A DNA stretch of 21,711 nucleotides from Anaerolineae bacterium (GTDB taxonomy: Bacteria; Chloroflexota; Anaerolineae; 4572-78; J111). Positions within the stretch are counted from its first letter, which is position 1. The number at the start of each line of letters is the position of its first letter. Position numbers and translations under genes: made by a program. This document shows, one piece after another, positions 14,911-21,711 of this stretch. The notes under the pieces were generated by a model, which ran no database searches, was not told the origin of the DNA, and worked only from the letters and a program-made list of their open reading frames with translations. The DNA is taken from assembly GCA_020433835.1 (NCBI GenBank), contig JAGRBY010000015.1, positions 1 through 21,711 on the forward strand, written 5' to 3'.

Positions 14911-15747
14911 ATGGGTTCAATGACTATGACAAACAAGTTAAAAATACTATGTGCTTTGGCAACGCTGCTTTTTATCCCGTTGTTCACTTATATTTACTTA
15001 TTTACTCAGCAAAGTCGTCGTTATAAAAAACTTGAGCACGCTCAAAAAGACATGCTCACCACGTATGGTAATACCTTGAAATTAAACAGGTATTTACCTA
15101 AAAAATTACCCAATTTTAAGGAACGCGTCATATCAATCACTGACTTTTTGCCTGAAAGTACATTTTTAGAACTGCGTGATATCATTCTAAAAGAGTTAAA
15201 AACTGAGCGCTCCTATCTGCCGGGTCACAAAAAAGGGGGCACAGTCTCCTATGAAGAATTGCATTATAGTGCGCCGAAGATTATCGCTTTTTATCATTCT
15301 GCCCAGTTGAGAGAGATTGTGTCACACATTGTGGGCGAACCTGTTACACCAACGCCTATTTATGACCAAAGTTCCTGTTCACTTCTTTATTACGATAAAC
15401 CCGGCGACCACATTGGCTGGCATTATGATCACAACTTTTACAACGGTCGACACTTTACAGCGTTAATTCCCATTATAAACCAACATTTAGCCACCAACGC
15501 ACTTTCATCAACCCAACTCTTTGTCAAAAAGAATGGTCGTGAGGAGGTGATCCCCACACCACCCAATACCCTCGTTGTATTTGAAGGCGCTAAGACACTC
15601 CACAAAGTAACTCCTCTGGGGCCTGATGAACGGAGAGTTTTACTTAGCATGACTTTTTCAACCACACCCAAAGCTGCTCTTCACAAAGAGGTAGCGCGTC
15701 GGGTTAAAGATACAGCGTTCTTTGGCATTCGGGCCTTATGGACGTAA
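14911..15747 (+). CDS. Membrane-anchored 2-oxoglutarate/Fe(II)-dependent oxygenase, third gene of the bta operon
   Basis: A 278-residue protein from the ATG at 14911 (ATGs at 14920 and 14926 are alternatives; none has a strong SD, consistent with coupling to btaB, whose stop is 8 bases away). Residues 9-31 form one membrane helix (ILCALATLLFIPLFTYIYLF) followed by basic residues. The catalytic part looks like a prolyl-4-hydroxylase-type double-stranded beta helix: the iron ligands are H171 and D173 (GWHYDHNFY) and H231 (TLHKVTPL), and R241 or R242 (DERRVLLSM) would bind 2-oxoglutarate. The family hydroxylates proteins, small molecules and lipids. Co-transcription with btaAB and the membrane anchor suggest a lipid substrate, possibly DGTS itself or its acyl chain. 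That substrate is a hypothesis. A terminator follows. Confidence 0.82.
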   Translation: MGSMTMTNKLKILCALATLLFIPLFTYIYLFTQQSRRYKKLEHAQKDMLTTYGNTLKLNRYLPKKLPNFKERVISITDFLPESTFLELRDIILKELKTERSYLPGHKKGGTVSYEELHYSAPKIIAFYHSAQLREIVSHIVGEPVTPTPIYDQSSCSLLYYDKPGDHIGWHYDHNFYNGRHFTALIPIINQHLATNALSSTQLFVKKNGREEVIPTPPNTLVVFEGAKTLHKVTPLGPDERRVLLSMTFSTTPKAALHKEVARRVKDTAFFGIRALWT

Positions 15748-15769
15748 CTTGCGCTCACACGCAGCAAAA

Positions 15770-15809
15770 AAAAGCGCGAAAATTGCCGATAAGCCATTTT
15801 CGCGCTTTT
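15770..15809. terminator. Bidirectional rho-independent terminator
   Basis: AAAAGCGCGAAAAT at 15770-15783 pairs perfectly with ATTTTCGCGCTTTT at 15796-15809 (14 bp, 12-base loop). It has an A-run on one side and a T-run on the other, so it can terminate both the bta operon (plus) and the HIT gene (minus), which converge here. Confidence 0.9.
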
Positions 15810-15834
15810 AATAACGTAGTAGGAACAACTTACT

Positions 15835-16188
15835 TTATTTTTTAACGACCATCGCTCCGAGTTTACGCCCACCCAAAAGATGCATATGCAAGTGAAAAAC
15901 CTCTTGCCCTCCGTGGGTACGGCAGTTAACAATAAGCCGATAGCCATCCTCAGCTATGCCTTCAGCCCGTGCAATTTTAGCAGCGACTGTAAAAAGGCGA
16001 CCCAGCACCAGTTCATCATCCTGGGTAACATCATCTACTGTAGGGATGAGTTTATTAGGCACAATTAAAATATGCACCGGCGCTTGCGGGCTAATGTCGC
16101 GAAAGGCCGTCACTTTATCGTCCTGATATACAAGATCGGCCGGGATCTCTTTACGAATAATTTTGCTAAAAATTGTTTCTGCGGCCAT
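15835..16188 (-). CDS. HIT-family nucleotide hydrolase (HinT-like)
   Basis: A 117-residue histidine-triad protein. The triad HLHMH (H99, H101, H103) followed by LLGGR is the HIT signature. The N-terminal [18 protein letters not shown] and VLIVPNKL-type strand ([12 protein letters not shown]) match the HinT/PKCI branch, which hydrolyses adenosine phosphoramidates and related aminoacyl adenylates. I use the ATG at 16188 (AGAGGG close upstream); an in-frame TTG 15 bases earlier is less likely. It lies downstream of rpsR but is separated from it by a terminator, so it probably has its own promoter. It is widespread in bacteria, with no sign of a special role here. Confidence 0.93.
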   Translation of the reverse strand: MAAETIFSKIIRKEIPADLVYQDDKVTAFRDISPQAPVHILIVPNKLIPTVDDVTQDDELVLGRLFTVAAKIARAEGIAEDGYRLIVNCRTHGGQEVFHLHMHLLGGRKLGAMVVKK

Positions 16189-16226
16189 ATTCCCTCTTTC
16201 CAAGGTAGGCTAATAAACCGGCTCAC

Positions 16227-16255
16227 AAAAAATCAAGCCCAGAGAGTGAGCTTGA
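16227..16255 (-). terminator. Rho-independent terminator of rpmB-rpsR
   Basis: On the minus strand, TCAAGC and GCTTGA (16250-16255 and 16233-16238) form the stem, with a short GC-rich loop region, followed by six T (16232-16227). It lies 32 bases after the rpsR stop. Confidence 0.8.
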
Positions 16256-16286
16256 CTTTAACGATAAGCAATATGGACATTTTTAA

Positions 16287-16676
16287 CTATCGCGAACGCC
16301 GCAAATCGGGCAAGTCGCGCTCTAGCTCTTGCCTCATCTCTTGAAGATGACCGTGTGTATAGGGTAATAAGGCCATAAACCGCGCTCTTTTTACGGCCAA
16401 AGCCACCTGGCGCTGATATTTGGCACTTGCACCCGTTTTTCGACGAGGCCGAATACTACCATCCGACTCTAAAAAATATCGCAAGGCTCTTAAATTTTTC
16501 CAGTCGATATCTTTTATTTTTACCGGTGGTTGTCTACGCCGGCGCCGTTGAAAACGATCGTTTTGTCGCGAAGATGATCGACCTCTTGATTGATATGAGT
16601 CTGATCTACCACCTGATGAATAATTTCCACCCTGATTGCGCCTTGAAGATGAAGACCTTTCAGTATCGCCGGCCAT
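16287..16676 (-). CDS. rpsR: Ribosomal protein bS18 with long Arg/Ser-rich N-terminal extension
   Basis: A 129-residue protein whose residues from about 51 to 118 are a complete bS18: VKIKDIDWKNLRALRYFLE, then GSIRPRRKTGASAKYQRQ and a basic helix ALAVKRARFMALLPY. bS18 sits on the 30S platform next to bS6 and is usually about 75-90 residues long. Here the first 50 residues are an added low-complexity tail rich in Ser, Arg, Gly and Gln (SSSSRR, SGGRSDSYQSRGRSSS), surely disordered, ending in a RRRRRQ cluster. The start is supported by GAGGA 5 bases upstream of the ATG and by the 16-base gap to the rpmB stop. The C-terminus is also slightly extended (LERDLPDLRRSR). The tail may contact rRNA or mRNA. 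Confidence 0.95.
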   Translation of the reverse strand: MAGDTERSSSSRRNQGGNYSSGGRSDSYQSRGRSSSRQNDRFQRRRRRQPPVKIKDIDWKNLRALRYFLESDGSIRPRRKTGASAKYQRQVALAVKRARFMALLPYTHGHLQEMRQELERDLPDLRRSR

Positions 16677-16692
16677 GGCTATCCTCGTTGAA

Positions 16693-16932
16693 TTAAGTGA
16701 TATCGTTTAATGTAAGACCTTCATCACGAAGGTAGGCTGATAAACCTTTTTTGTCGATGGTGCGCAAAGCTCGCGTGGAAACCTTGAGACGAATCGAACG
16801 GCCTAATTCCGGTACAAAAATCTTACGCTTCTGCAAATTTGGCAACCAGCGTCGCCGTGTTTTCTTCTGAGAAAACGGAACATTGTTTCCGGTCAAAGGT
16901 CCTTTGCCGGATATTTGACATTTACGAGACAT
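16693..16932 (-). CDS. rpmB: Ribosomal protein bL28
   Basis: A 79-residue 50S protein. The start MSRKCQISGKGPLTGNNVPFS and the body RRWLPNLQKRKIFVP...GRSIRLKVSTRALRTIDKKG are typical of bL28. Zinc-binding (C+) forms have two CxxC pairs; here only C5 remains, so this is the zinc-free form with a relic Cys. It is the first gene of the rpmB-rpsR pair, with GGGAG about 9 bases before the ATG. A weak promoter-like pair (TTGATT-17-TAATTT) lies upstream. Confidence 0.96.
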   Translation of the reverse strand: MSRKCQISGKGPLTGNNVPFSQKKTRRRWLPNLQKRKIFVPELGRSIRLKVSTRALRTIDKKGLSAYLRDEGLTLNDIT

Positions 16933-17065
16933 TCAGAACTCCCTACTATAAATTATTACGGTCAATGATTGCAATCAAATAATTTACCATACAACACTGT
17001 TATCAGCAAATTACGGCTTAAATCCATATTTCATTTCATGAATATCGTAATTGCCCTTAATATAA

Positions 17066-17115
17066 AATCTGTTCAACGAAGCCATTTGGGTGTCAATGTT
17101 CTCGTTGAACAGATT
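17066..17115 (-). terminator. Inverted repeat, likely terminator of the V4R gene
   Basis: A perfect 14-bp inverted repeat, AATCTGTTCAACGA at 17066-17079 and its complement at 17102-17115, with a 22-base spacer that itself can pair (CATT 17083-17086 with AATG 17095-17098). On the minus strand it lies about 43 bases after the V4R stop and is followed by TTTTATATT. The weak T-run leaves some doubt; it could also be an operator. Confidence 0.6.
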
Positions 17116-17157
17116 AAATTAAGCAAGATAAAACAGCTATGGAACCTACTTAAATAT

Positions 17158-17784
17158 CTAGCCGAGTGGTTCTTTACTAATGTAGAAAAGGCACGAGTCA
17201 GCCCCGGCGGCTTTACATTCAACCTCTTCAACCCTAAAGTCTTTACCACCACTCACCCAGCGTAAACCTTCCTGCAAAATACCAACAGCGCCATAGCAAA
17301 CCGGCCGATCAGCTTTGTGACTCCAACACATAGGACATACATGAATGTAATAGTCAAAGTGGTCTTCGTGCTCTACCACTTCAGAACGCTGATCGCTAAA
17401 CTTATTGAAGGACTCAGCCATAGCCTTTAAGCCTACTTTCAGTTTTGTCCCCATCGGCAAAACCTTGAAGGCTAAGTCAGCGGCTCCGGCTGTAGCACCA
17501 AATTTTGATAATCCTTCCGCAAAAGAGGCTCGACCAGAGCGAAGGGCCAAACCTCGTCCGCCACGCGGCCCGTACATCTCAATAATACCTTGCGACAGAC
17601 CGGTAAAATCAGCAAAATCAAATTCCCGGCTGAGATTAGCCGGGGGATAATTGTTGATAAGATGGGATAGGCCTGCCAGGTTCAGCAACGCATTGAGACC
17701 ATTTTTTCCCATCACCTCTTCCAAAGCCTGGATATAGATCCGGCCCATTAGATTTGGATAATAGAGTCCGCTTCGATCGCCCAT
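17158..17784 (-). CDS. V4R (4-vinyl reductase) domain protein
   Basis: A 208-residue cytoplasmic protein. The last about 65 residues form a V4R domain with its cysteine set: C150/C153 (HVCPMCWSH), C163 (VCYGAVGILQEGL), C190 (EECKAAG-type VEECKAAGADS) and C198. V4R domains bind small hydrophobic ligands and a metal and occur in bacteriochlorophyll enzymes, XylR/DmpR-type sensors and free-standing proteins. The first about 140 residues match the upstream half of BchJ-like proteins (MYGPRGGRGLALRSGRASF). No photosynthesis genes are near, so reductase activity is unlikely; ligand sensing is more plausible. A TATAAT lies only 7 bases before the ATG and AGAAGG about 12 bases before it, so the start or the leader is unusual. 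Confidence 0.85.
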   Translation of the reverse strand: MGDRSGLYYPNLMGRIYIQALEEVMGKNGLNALLNLAGLSHLINNYPPANLSREFDFADFTGLSQGIIEMYGPRGGRGLALRSGRASFAEGLSKFGATAGAADLAFKVLPMGTKLKVGLKAMAESFNKFSDQRSEVVEHEDHFDYYIHVCPMCWSHKADRPVCYGAVGILQEGLRWVSGGKDFRVEEVECKAAGADSCLFYISKEPLG

Positions 17785-18162
17785 AAGTTTATTATACCTT
17801 CTCTCATGAATTGTAGGGGTAGGTACTTAAGTTAAATATTACCTGAGGTTTTGCATGTCTGCAAATATAAGTCCTGAGTACTTTACTTAACGTCCTTGCC
17901 CATGATACCCCTTGCTGTCATAATCGTCAAGCTACATAACCCAATGTCTTTAAGGAAACAAACTTTTAGGCAAAAAACCAGCATTTTTCCTTATAATAAG
18001 GGCTACTAAAAACAAATCCTTCGGCAGCTGTCATTTCGGGTTAATTTTGGACAATAAACGAGATGCTATTCAGCACAATGCTAAAAATTTAACATGATTA
18101 TCTTAAACGCAATTGTCATAACAAGCAAGTAACAAGACAGTGGAAATACCTTCACCAGGTGC
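17785..18162. other. 378-base gap between V4R and aldehyde dehydrogenase genes
   Basis: No coding region, RNA gene or terminator is convincing here. It is AT-rich, contains a perfect 13-base palindrome CCTTATAATAAGG at 17989-18001, and must hold the V4R promoter and the 3' end of the aldehyde dehydrogenase transcript. I cannot assign either with confidence. Confidence 0.5.
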
Positions 18163-19680
18163 TTATTCGCCAAAGGTTATCCCTTGTGCCAACGGCAGTT
18201 CCGAAGACCAGTTGATGGTGTTGGTCTGACGACGCATATAAGCCCGCCAGGCATCAGAACCTGATTGACGACCACCACCAGTCTGTTTTTCGCCACCAAA
18301 AGCACCGCCGATTTCTGCCCCGGAGGTGCCAATATTGACATTGGCGATACCGCAATCGGAGCCTAATGACGACAGAAAACGTTCGGCCTGTCGCAAACTA
18401 TCGGTGAAGATCGCACTCGATAACCCTTGTGGTACCCCGTTGTGGAGAGCCACAGCCTCATCCAACGACTCATACTCCAATAGATACAAAATGGGGGCAA
18501 ATGTCTCTTCTTTAACGATCTCACTCTGGGTCGGCATCTTGATAATGGCCGGTTCTACAAAATTGGGGCCTTTCTCGGGTCGAGGATGGCCACCCGTGAG
18601 CAACTCGCCCCCTTCAGCTTTAGCCCGCTCAATAGCGTTAACCATTTTCCCCACAGACTCACGATTGATCAGCGGTCCTAGCAAAACCCCGTCTTCCAGG
18701 GGATCGCCCATCGGGATTTGCCCGTAAGCTTTAACCAACCGTTCGGCCAACTGCGGAGCGATACTTTTGTGGACAATCAAGCGGCGAGTGGAGGTGCAGC
18801 GCTGTCCAGCCGTGCCGACCGCCCCAAAAAGAATGGCTCGTGTCGCCAGTTCTAAATCGGCATCTTCGGTCACGATAATCCCGTTATTGCCGCCTAACTC
18901 CAACAACGTCTTACCCAGCCGTCCGGCCACGGTTTGGGCCACCTTACGCCCGGTGGGAATCGAGCCGGTAAACGCAACCAGCGGCAGGCGTTCATCTTCG
19001 CTCATAAGTTGACCAATCTCACCAGCACCGATGACCAGATTAAAGATACCCGTCAGCCCGTGGTCAGCCATAACCTGGTTACAGAGATGTTGAACGGCCA
19101 CAGCCGTTAACGGAGCCAACTCGCTCGGCTTCCAGATCATCACATCGCCGCAAACGCCAGCAAGCATGGCGTTCCATGACCAAACGGCGACCGGAAAGTT
19201 GAAAGCCGTTATAATTCCGATTGGCCCTAAAGGATGCCACTGCTCATACATACGATGGTTGGGTCGCTCGCTGGCCATAGTTAGGCCATAAAGCTGGCGT
19301 GATAGGCCCACCGAAAAATCGCAAATATCAATGGCTTCCTGAACCTCACCAAGACCCTCAACCCGAATTTTGCCAACTTCCAGCGAAACCAATTCACCCA
19401 GCGGCTCTTTGTACTCGCGCAAAATGCTGCCTAAATCGCGAATAAGATCACCCCGTTTTGGGGCGGGGAGCATGCGCCAGCGTTGAAATGCCTGCTGAGA
19501 TTGTTCAACCACCTGATTGTAGGCAGCCGGGGTCGCTTGCTGTACAGCCGCAATCGGTTCGTTGTTGGTGGGATTATACGAGGTTAAAACAGCCCCACCG
19601 GTGTCGATCCAACTGTCCGGGCCGGTACAAGCCCCCTCGTTTACTTCCTTTATAGTAAGTTTATCGAGTAATGCCTTCAC
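18163..19680 (-). CDS. amaB: ALDH7-family aldehyde dehydrogenase, alpha-aminoadipate semialdehyde dehydrogenase (AmaB-like)
   Basis: A 505-residue NAD(P)-dependent dehydrogenase from a GTG at 19680 with GGAGG 5 bases upstream; an in-frame TTG 12 bases earlier overlaps that SD and is rejected. Catalytic residues are C295 (GTAGQRCTSTRR), E261 (TLLELGGNN) and N161 (TAFNFPVAVW). The GxxxxG cofactor loop reads FTGSIPTGRK. The C-terminal EKQTGGGRQSGSDAWRAYMR is the ALDH7 (antiquitin) hallmark. The family oxidises alpha-aminoadipate semialdehyde in lysine breakdown, and also betaine or lipid-derived aldehydes. No other lysine genes are seen, so the substrate is inferred from family. It has a strong promoter and about 23 bases of leader. 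A remnant of a different aldehyde dehydrogenase gene lies divergently upstream. Confidence 0.93.
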   Translation of the reverse strand: MKALLDKLTIKEVNEGACTGPDSWIDTGGAVLTSYNPTNNEPIAAVQQATPAAYNQVVEQSQQAFQRWRMLPAPKRGDLIRDLGSILREYKEPLGELVSLEVGKIRVEGLGEVQEAIDICDFSVGLSRQLYGLTMASERPNHRMYEQWHPLGPIGIITAFNFPVAVWSWNAMLAGVCGDVMIWKPSELAPLTAVAVQHLCNQVMADHGLTGIFNLVIGAGEIGQLMSEDERLPLVAFTGSIPTGRKVAQTVAGRLGKTLLELGGNNGIIVTEDADLELATRAILFGAVGTAGQRCTSTRRLIVHKSIAPQLAERLVKAYGQIPMGDPLEDGVLLGPLINRESVGKMVNAIERAKAEGGELLTGGHPRPEKGPNFVEPAIIKMPTQSEIVKEETFAPILYLLEYESLDEAVALHNGVPQGLSSAIFTDSLRQAERFLSSLGSDCGIANVNIGTSGAEIGGAFGGEKQTGGGRQSGSDAWRAYMRRQTNTINWSSELPLAQGITFGE

Positions 19681-19709
19681 ACTATCCTCCAAAATAATCT
19701 TGAAAAGAA

Positions 19710-19738
19710 ATTATGTTGCATCAAGGCCATCATGTCAA
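19710..19738 (-). promoter_or_regulatory. Strong sigma70-type promoter of the aldehyde dehydrogenase gene
   Basis: Minus-strand TTGACA (19738-19733), a 17-base spacer and CATAAT (19715-19710), with a predicted start near 19703, 23 bases before the GTG. It is the best promoter match in the window. Confidence 0.8.
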
Positions 19739-19849
19739 GATAATTTTTATCTGGCTGGAGTTTATGCTACAGTATCCTTCCCGCACCCATTTTATTAACG
19801 TATCAGCCCACAATCCCGTGCTATTCATCTTCCAAAGAAGGAGTTTTTG

Positions 19850-20041
19850 ATGCAACTGAAAGACAACACGTTACTGCGAACCAAAGCGTACATCAACGGC
19901 GAATGGGTCGATGGCATGATATTAACCGAAGTTGCACCCTTTGGCGGCGTGAAAAAATCCGGTATCGGCCGTGAAGGCTAAAAATACGGCATCGACAATT
20001 GGGTTGAGATCAAATACCTCTGGCTGGGTGGTATCGCGTAG
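19850..20041 (+). pseudogene. gabD: Remnant of succinate-semialdehyde dehydrogenase gene (gabD-like), internal deletion plus stop
   Basis: An intact SD (AAGAAGGAG, 19835-19843) and ATG at 19850 lead into LLRTKAYINGEWVDG, the N-terminus of succinate-semialdehyde dehydrogenases. After residue 24 the frame jumps straight to LTEVAPFGGVKKSGIGREG and, past an in-frame TAA at 19979-19981, to KYGIDNWVEIKYLWLGGIA before a TAG at 20039. This is the last part of the same family (usual wording REGSKYGI, so Ser became stop). About 420 residues are missing, including the catalytic Cys and Glu and the cofactor site. The rest is still in frame, so a single in-frame deletion followed by a nonsense mutation explains it. 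No function remains likely. Confidence 0.9.
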
Positions 20042-20071
20042 CGTAAGCATCACAGGACTTACGCAAAAGTC

Positions 20072-20154
20072 AGGTGACAGTCACTTATTGGTAGTAAATC
20101 GGCCTTGGATTAGCCCCAATAGGTCGATTGAGGGCGTCCAAGTGACTGTCACCT
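20072..20154. repeat. 83-bp palindromic element with 15-bp perfect terminal inverted repeats
   Basis: AGGTGACAGTCACTT at 20072-20086 is the exact complement of AAGTGACTGTCACCT at 20140-20154. Each arm also contains its own near-palindrome (GTGACAGTCAC), and ATTGG/CCAAT inside can extend the fold. It looks like a REP or MITE-type intergenic element. No target-site duplication is evident. Just before it, GACTT and AAGTC (20056-20060, 20067-20071) form a small hairpin. Confidence 0.8.
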
Positions 20155-20156
20155 TT

Positions 20157-20178
20157 AGCTGTCGGCCTGACAGCTTTT
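20157..20178 (+). terminator. Short hairpin with T-run
   Basis: AGCTGTC (20157-20163), loop GGCCT, GACAGCT (20169-20175), then TTTT. It is consistent with a weak plus-strand terminator downstream of the gabD remnant. Confidence 0.5.
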
Positions 20179-20199
20179 GAGGGCATCGGTTATAAGGAG

Positions 20200-20244
20200 A
20201 GGCTTTAGCCGGATTCAGACAATGTTAACATCTGGCTAAAGCCT
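20200..20244. repeat. Second palindromic element, GGCTTTAGCC type
   Basis: AGGCTTTAGCCGGAT at 20200-20214 and ATCTGGCTAAAGCCT at 20230-20244 form a 15-base stem with one G-T pair and a 15-base loop. It lacks a T-run, so it is not a typical terminator. It may be a REP-like element, or a processing site upstream of the next gene's promoter. Confidence 0.75.
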
Positions 20245-20282
20245 TGAAGCCCCATCAAGCTCTTTAAAACATTAAATTATGG

Positions 20283-20311
20283 TTGTAAGTAAAATACAGA
20301 CGTGATATACT
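20283..20311 (+). promoter_or_regulatory. Sigma70-type promoter of the GAF signalling gene
   Basis: TTGTAA (20283-20288), a 17-base spacer and TATACT (20306-20311). The predicted start near 20318 leaves a leader of about 15 bases that includes the AGAAGGAG Shine-Dalgarno of the next gene. Confidence 0.7.
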
Positions 20312-20333
20312 CCTTATAGAAGGAGTTCTCGAC

Positions 20334-21711
20334 TTGATTTTCCTGATTACCAACCACGACGCCTTACCTGATACTTTGGCCAACAGTTTATCTATGCCGG
20401 TTCCGATAACTTGCTTTAGCACAATTACCGAAGCTAGGGCTTATTTGAGTTCTCCCTCAGAGCGTTTTACCCCCCAAGATATCATCATTATAGACGCAAT
20501 TGACAGCCCCGAGCGTGTAACTGACTTCTACAACAGCTATCAACAACAGCATGCGCAGCCTATTCCTCTTATCGCCATTATTGGCCATCCTGCAGACCGG
20601 GAAACGGTTCTTAAAGCTGGAGCGGTCGATTATCTGCTTTGTCCGCTCATTCGCGAGGAAGTTCAGAGCCGTCTTTATAGTTATCTAAATTATGCTGTGC
20701 ATGGTTTCGACAACTTGCTTAAAATTATTGCACAGATAGGTGGGGGTGGTTCACCTTACTTTTTAAATAGAAGTATGAAGGGGTTAGCGCAAGCCTTCAA
20801 CGCAGCTTCAGCCTGGCTTCTTTTACCTACAGCGATTAATCGCACCGAATATGAAATCGTGAGCCACTTTAATCTACCGCCTCTATTTAAGCAGGATCAC
20901 ACGCTTGCGGTAAAAGAGGCTCAAAAGTACGAAAAGACTTTTTGGGAGAGTCCCGCCTTACCTCAAATAGTCCATCCTACAACTCTATTAGAGGCTGATG
21001 TTGAGATGTCAGGCGGGTTGAGCAGCTATTTAATCGTACCGCTCAAGAGCAAAAACGAACTAATGGGCATTCTTACGTTGGCTTATAGAGAGCCACCCGT
21101 TATTTCAGAGATAGAGCAGAAAAATCTCGCTGTTTTAAGTCGGCATATTGGCACACTCTTTAACATTCTCCACCGCCAGGAAGAAACCCAAGTACACGCC
21201 ATGCAAAATGCGCTGCTTATGCTTATTACGCGCGTGGCTGATGAGCAAAGCGATCTTTATTCCACATTGTCGCTTATGTTAGAGCTGGCTACACCCCTCT
21301 TCAATGCTTCAGGAAGCCAAATATGGCTTCTTTCTGCCGACAAACAAGAGCTTGATCTGGTAGCTTCATTAAGTAACCGCTTTTCCAATCCTGTACTCAG
21401 TCGTCGAAAGCGAGAGCAAGGACTTATAGGTTGGGTCGTAGAGCATAAACAACCTTTACATATTAATGTTGCCAAAGATGATGTACGCTTCGATTTGGAA
21501 GTAGATAAGATGAGCAACGCCGGCTGCTATTCGCTGCTCGTCGCACCGCTGTATCACCGTACCGATACGTTGGGTGTTTTAGCCCTCTACAATGACGATC
21601 AAGTGCCTTTTAATGAACAAGACCTTATCCTACTGGAAGGGGTGGCTGCCCTGTTAGCTTCAATTGTCGCAAATCGGCAGTTGTTGCAGGAACTTCGCGA
21701 CTATGCAGCTC
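20334..21711 (+). CDS. Signalling protein with degenerate receiver and two GAF domains (partial, runs off window)
   Basis: An unbroken frame of 459 codons from a TTG at 20334 to the window end. AGAAGGAG lies 8 bases upstream, and a good promoter lies before that, so TTG is the start. Residues about 1-118 form a receiver-like fold: a hydrophobic strand with D54 (IIIIDAID), then LIAIIGHP and AGAVDYLLCPLIREEV. The invariant receiver Lys is replaced by C103, and the N-terminal acidic pair is reduced to NHD, so normal phosphorylation is unlikely. A first GAF domain spans about 145-285 and a second about 300-450 (QIWLLSADKQELDLVAS, LIGWVVEHKQPLHI, YSLLVAPLYHR). The remainder, possibly a kinase, cyclase or phosphatase output, lies beyond the edge. 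The ligand is not predictable. Confidence 0.88.
   Translation, partial: MIFLITNHDALPDTLANSLSMPVPITCFSTITEARAYLSSPSERFTPQDIIIIDAIDSPERVTDFYNSYQQQHAQPIPLIAIIGHPADRETVLKAGAVDYLLCPLIREEVQSRLYSYLNYAVHGFDNLLKIIAQIGGGGSPYFLNRSMKGLAQAFNAASAWLLLPTAINRTEYEIVSHFNLPPLFKQDHTLAVKEAQKYEKTFWESPALPQIVHPTTLLEADVEMSGGLSSYLIVPLKSKNELMGILTLAYREPPVISEIEQKNLAVLSRHIGTLFNILHRQEETQVHAMQNALLMLITRVADEQSDLYSTLSLMLELATPLFNASGSQIWLLSADKQELDLVASLSNRFSNPVLSRRKREQGLIGWVVEHKQPLHINVAKDDVRFDLEVDKMSNAGCYSLLVAPLYHRTDTLGVLALYNDDQVPFNEQDLILLEGVAALLASIVANRQLLQELRDYAA

Noticed and set aside
16933..17157. tRNA or small RNA gene in the gap right of rpmB
   Set aside because: No cloverleaf or conserved tRNA boxes are seen; the only structure is the inverted repeat that fits a terminator for the V4R gene.
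17989..18001. CCTTATAATAAGG palindrome as operator or promoter
   Set aside because: It is a lone short AT-rich palindrome far from any start codon; no matching -35 or second copy was found.
19850..19981. A functional 43-residue small protein at the gabD remnant
   Set aside because: Its two halves match the N- and C-terminal ends of one known enzyme family and the matching sequence continues past the stop, so it is a deletion remnant.

Overview
The window looks like part of a Chloroflexota chromosome, probably an Anaerolineae-like lineage. This is an inference from the protein mix: a group 2a uptake hydrogenase operon, GAF-rich signalling proteins, a V4R-domain protein, an rpmB-rpsR pair and moderate GC. 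No rRNA gene is present to prove it. Almost everything left of 13 kb is on the minus strand.

Region 1 (about 1-8.4 kb, minus strand) is a long hydrogenase operon. In transcription order it holds hypA, hypB, a DUF1641-like helical protein, the small subunit, the large subunit, an endopeptidase, two small unknown proteins, a TPR protein, a third small unknown protein and a NifU/Rieske fusion. The subunits carry hallmarks of group 2a (Huc/cyanobacterial Hup type) enzymes: no Tat signal, a CSGN proximal-cluster motif and a cleavable large-subunit tail. HypC, D, E and F are not here. The DUF1641-like protein sits where the quinone-carrying stalk HucM sits in the mycobacterial Huc locus and is built from a 51-residue duplication. 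AT-rich heptanucleotide repeats that form long inverted repeats lie at three junctions of the operon.

Region 2 (8.5-12.9 kb, minus strand) has a GAF histidine kinase and NarL-type response regulator directly upstream of the hydrogenase operon, a PHP-type histidinol phosphatase and a degenerate PAP2-like membrane protein.

Region 3 (12.9-15.8 kb) is a plus-strand operon of btaA, btaB and a membrane-anchored 2-oxoglutarate/Fe(II) oxygenase. BtaA and BtaB make the phosphorus-free betaine lipid DGTS. The promoter region carries TTAA units in exact 11-bp phase that match the cyanobacterial type of Pho box. This suggests a phosphate-starvation lipid-remodelling system with a possible unrecorded lipid-hydroxylating step. 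It is the most novel part of the window.

Region 4 (15.8-19.7 kb, minus strand) is housekeeping: a HIT hydrolase, ribosomal proteins S18 (with a long Arg/Ser-rich N-terminal extension) and L28, a V4R protein and an ALDH7-family aldehyde dehydrogenase with a strong promoter.

Region 5 (19.8-21.7 kb, plus strand) has the scar of a succinate-semialdehyde dehydrogenase gene reduced to its two ends, then two strong palindromic repeat elements, then a TTG-started signalling gene (degenerate receiver plus two GAF domains) that runs off the window.
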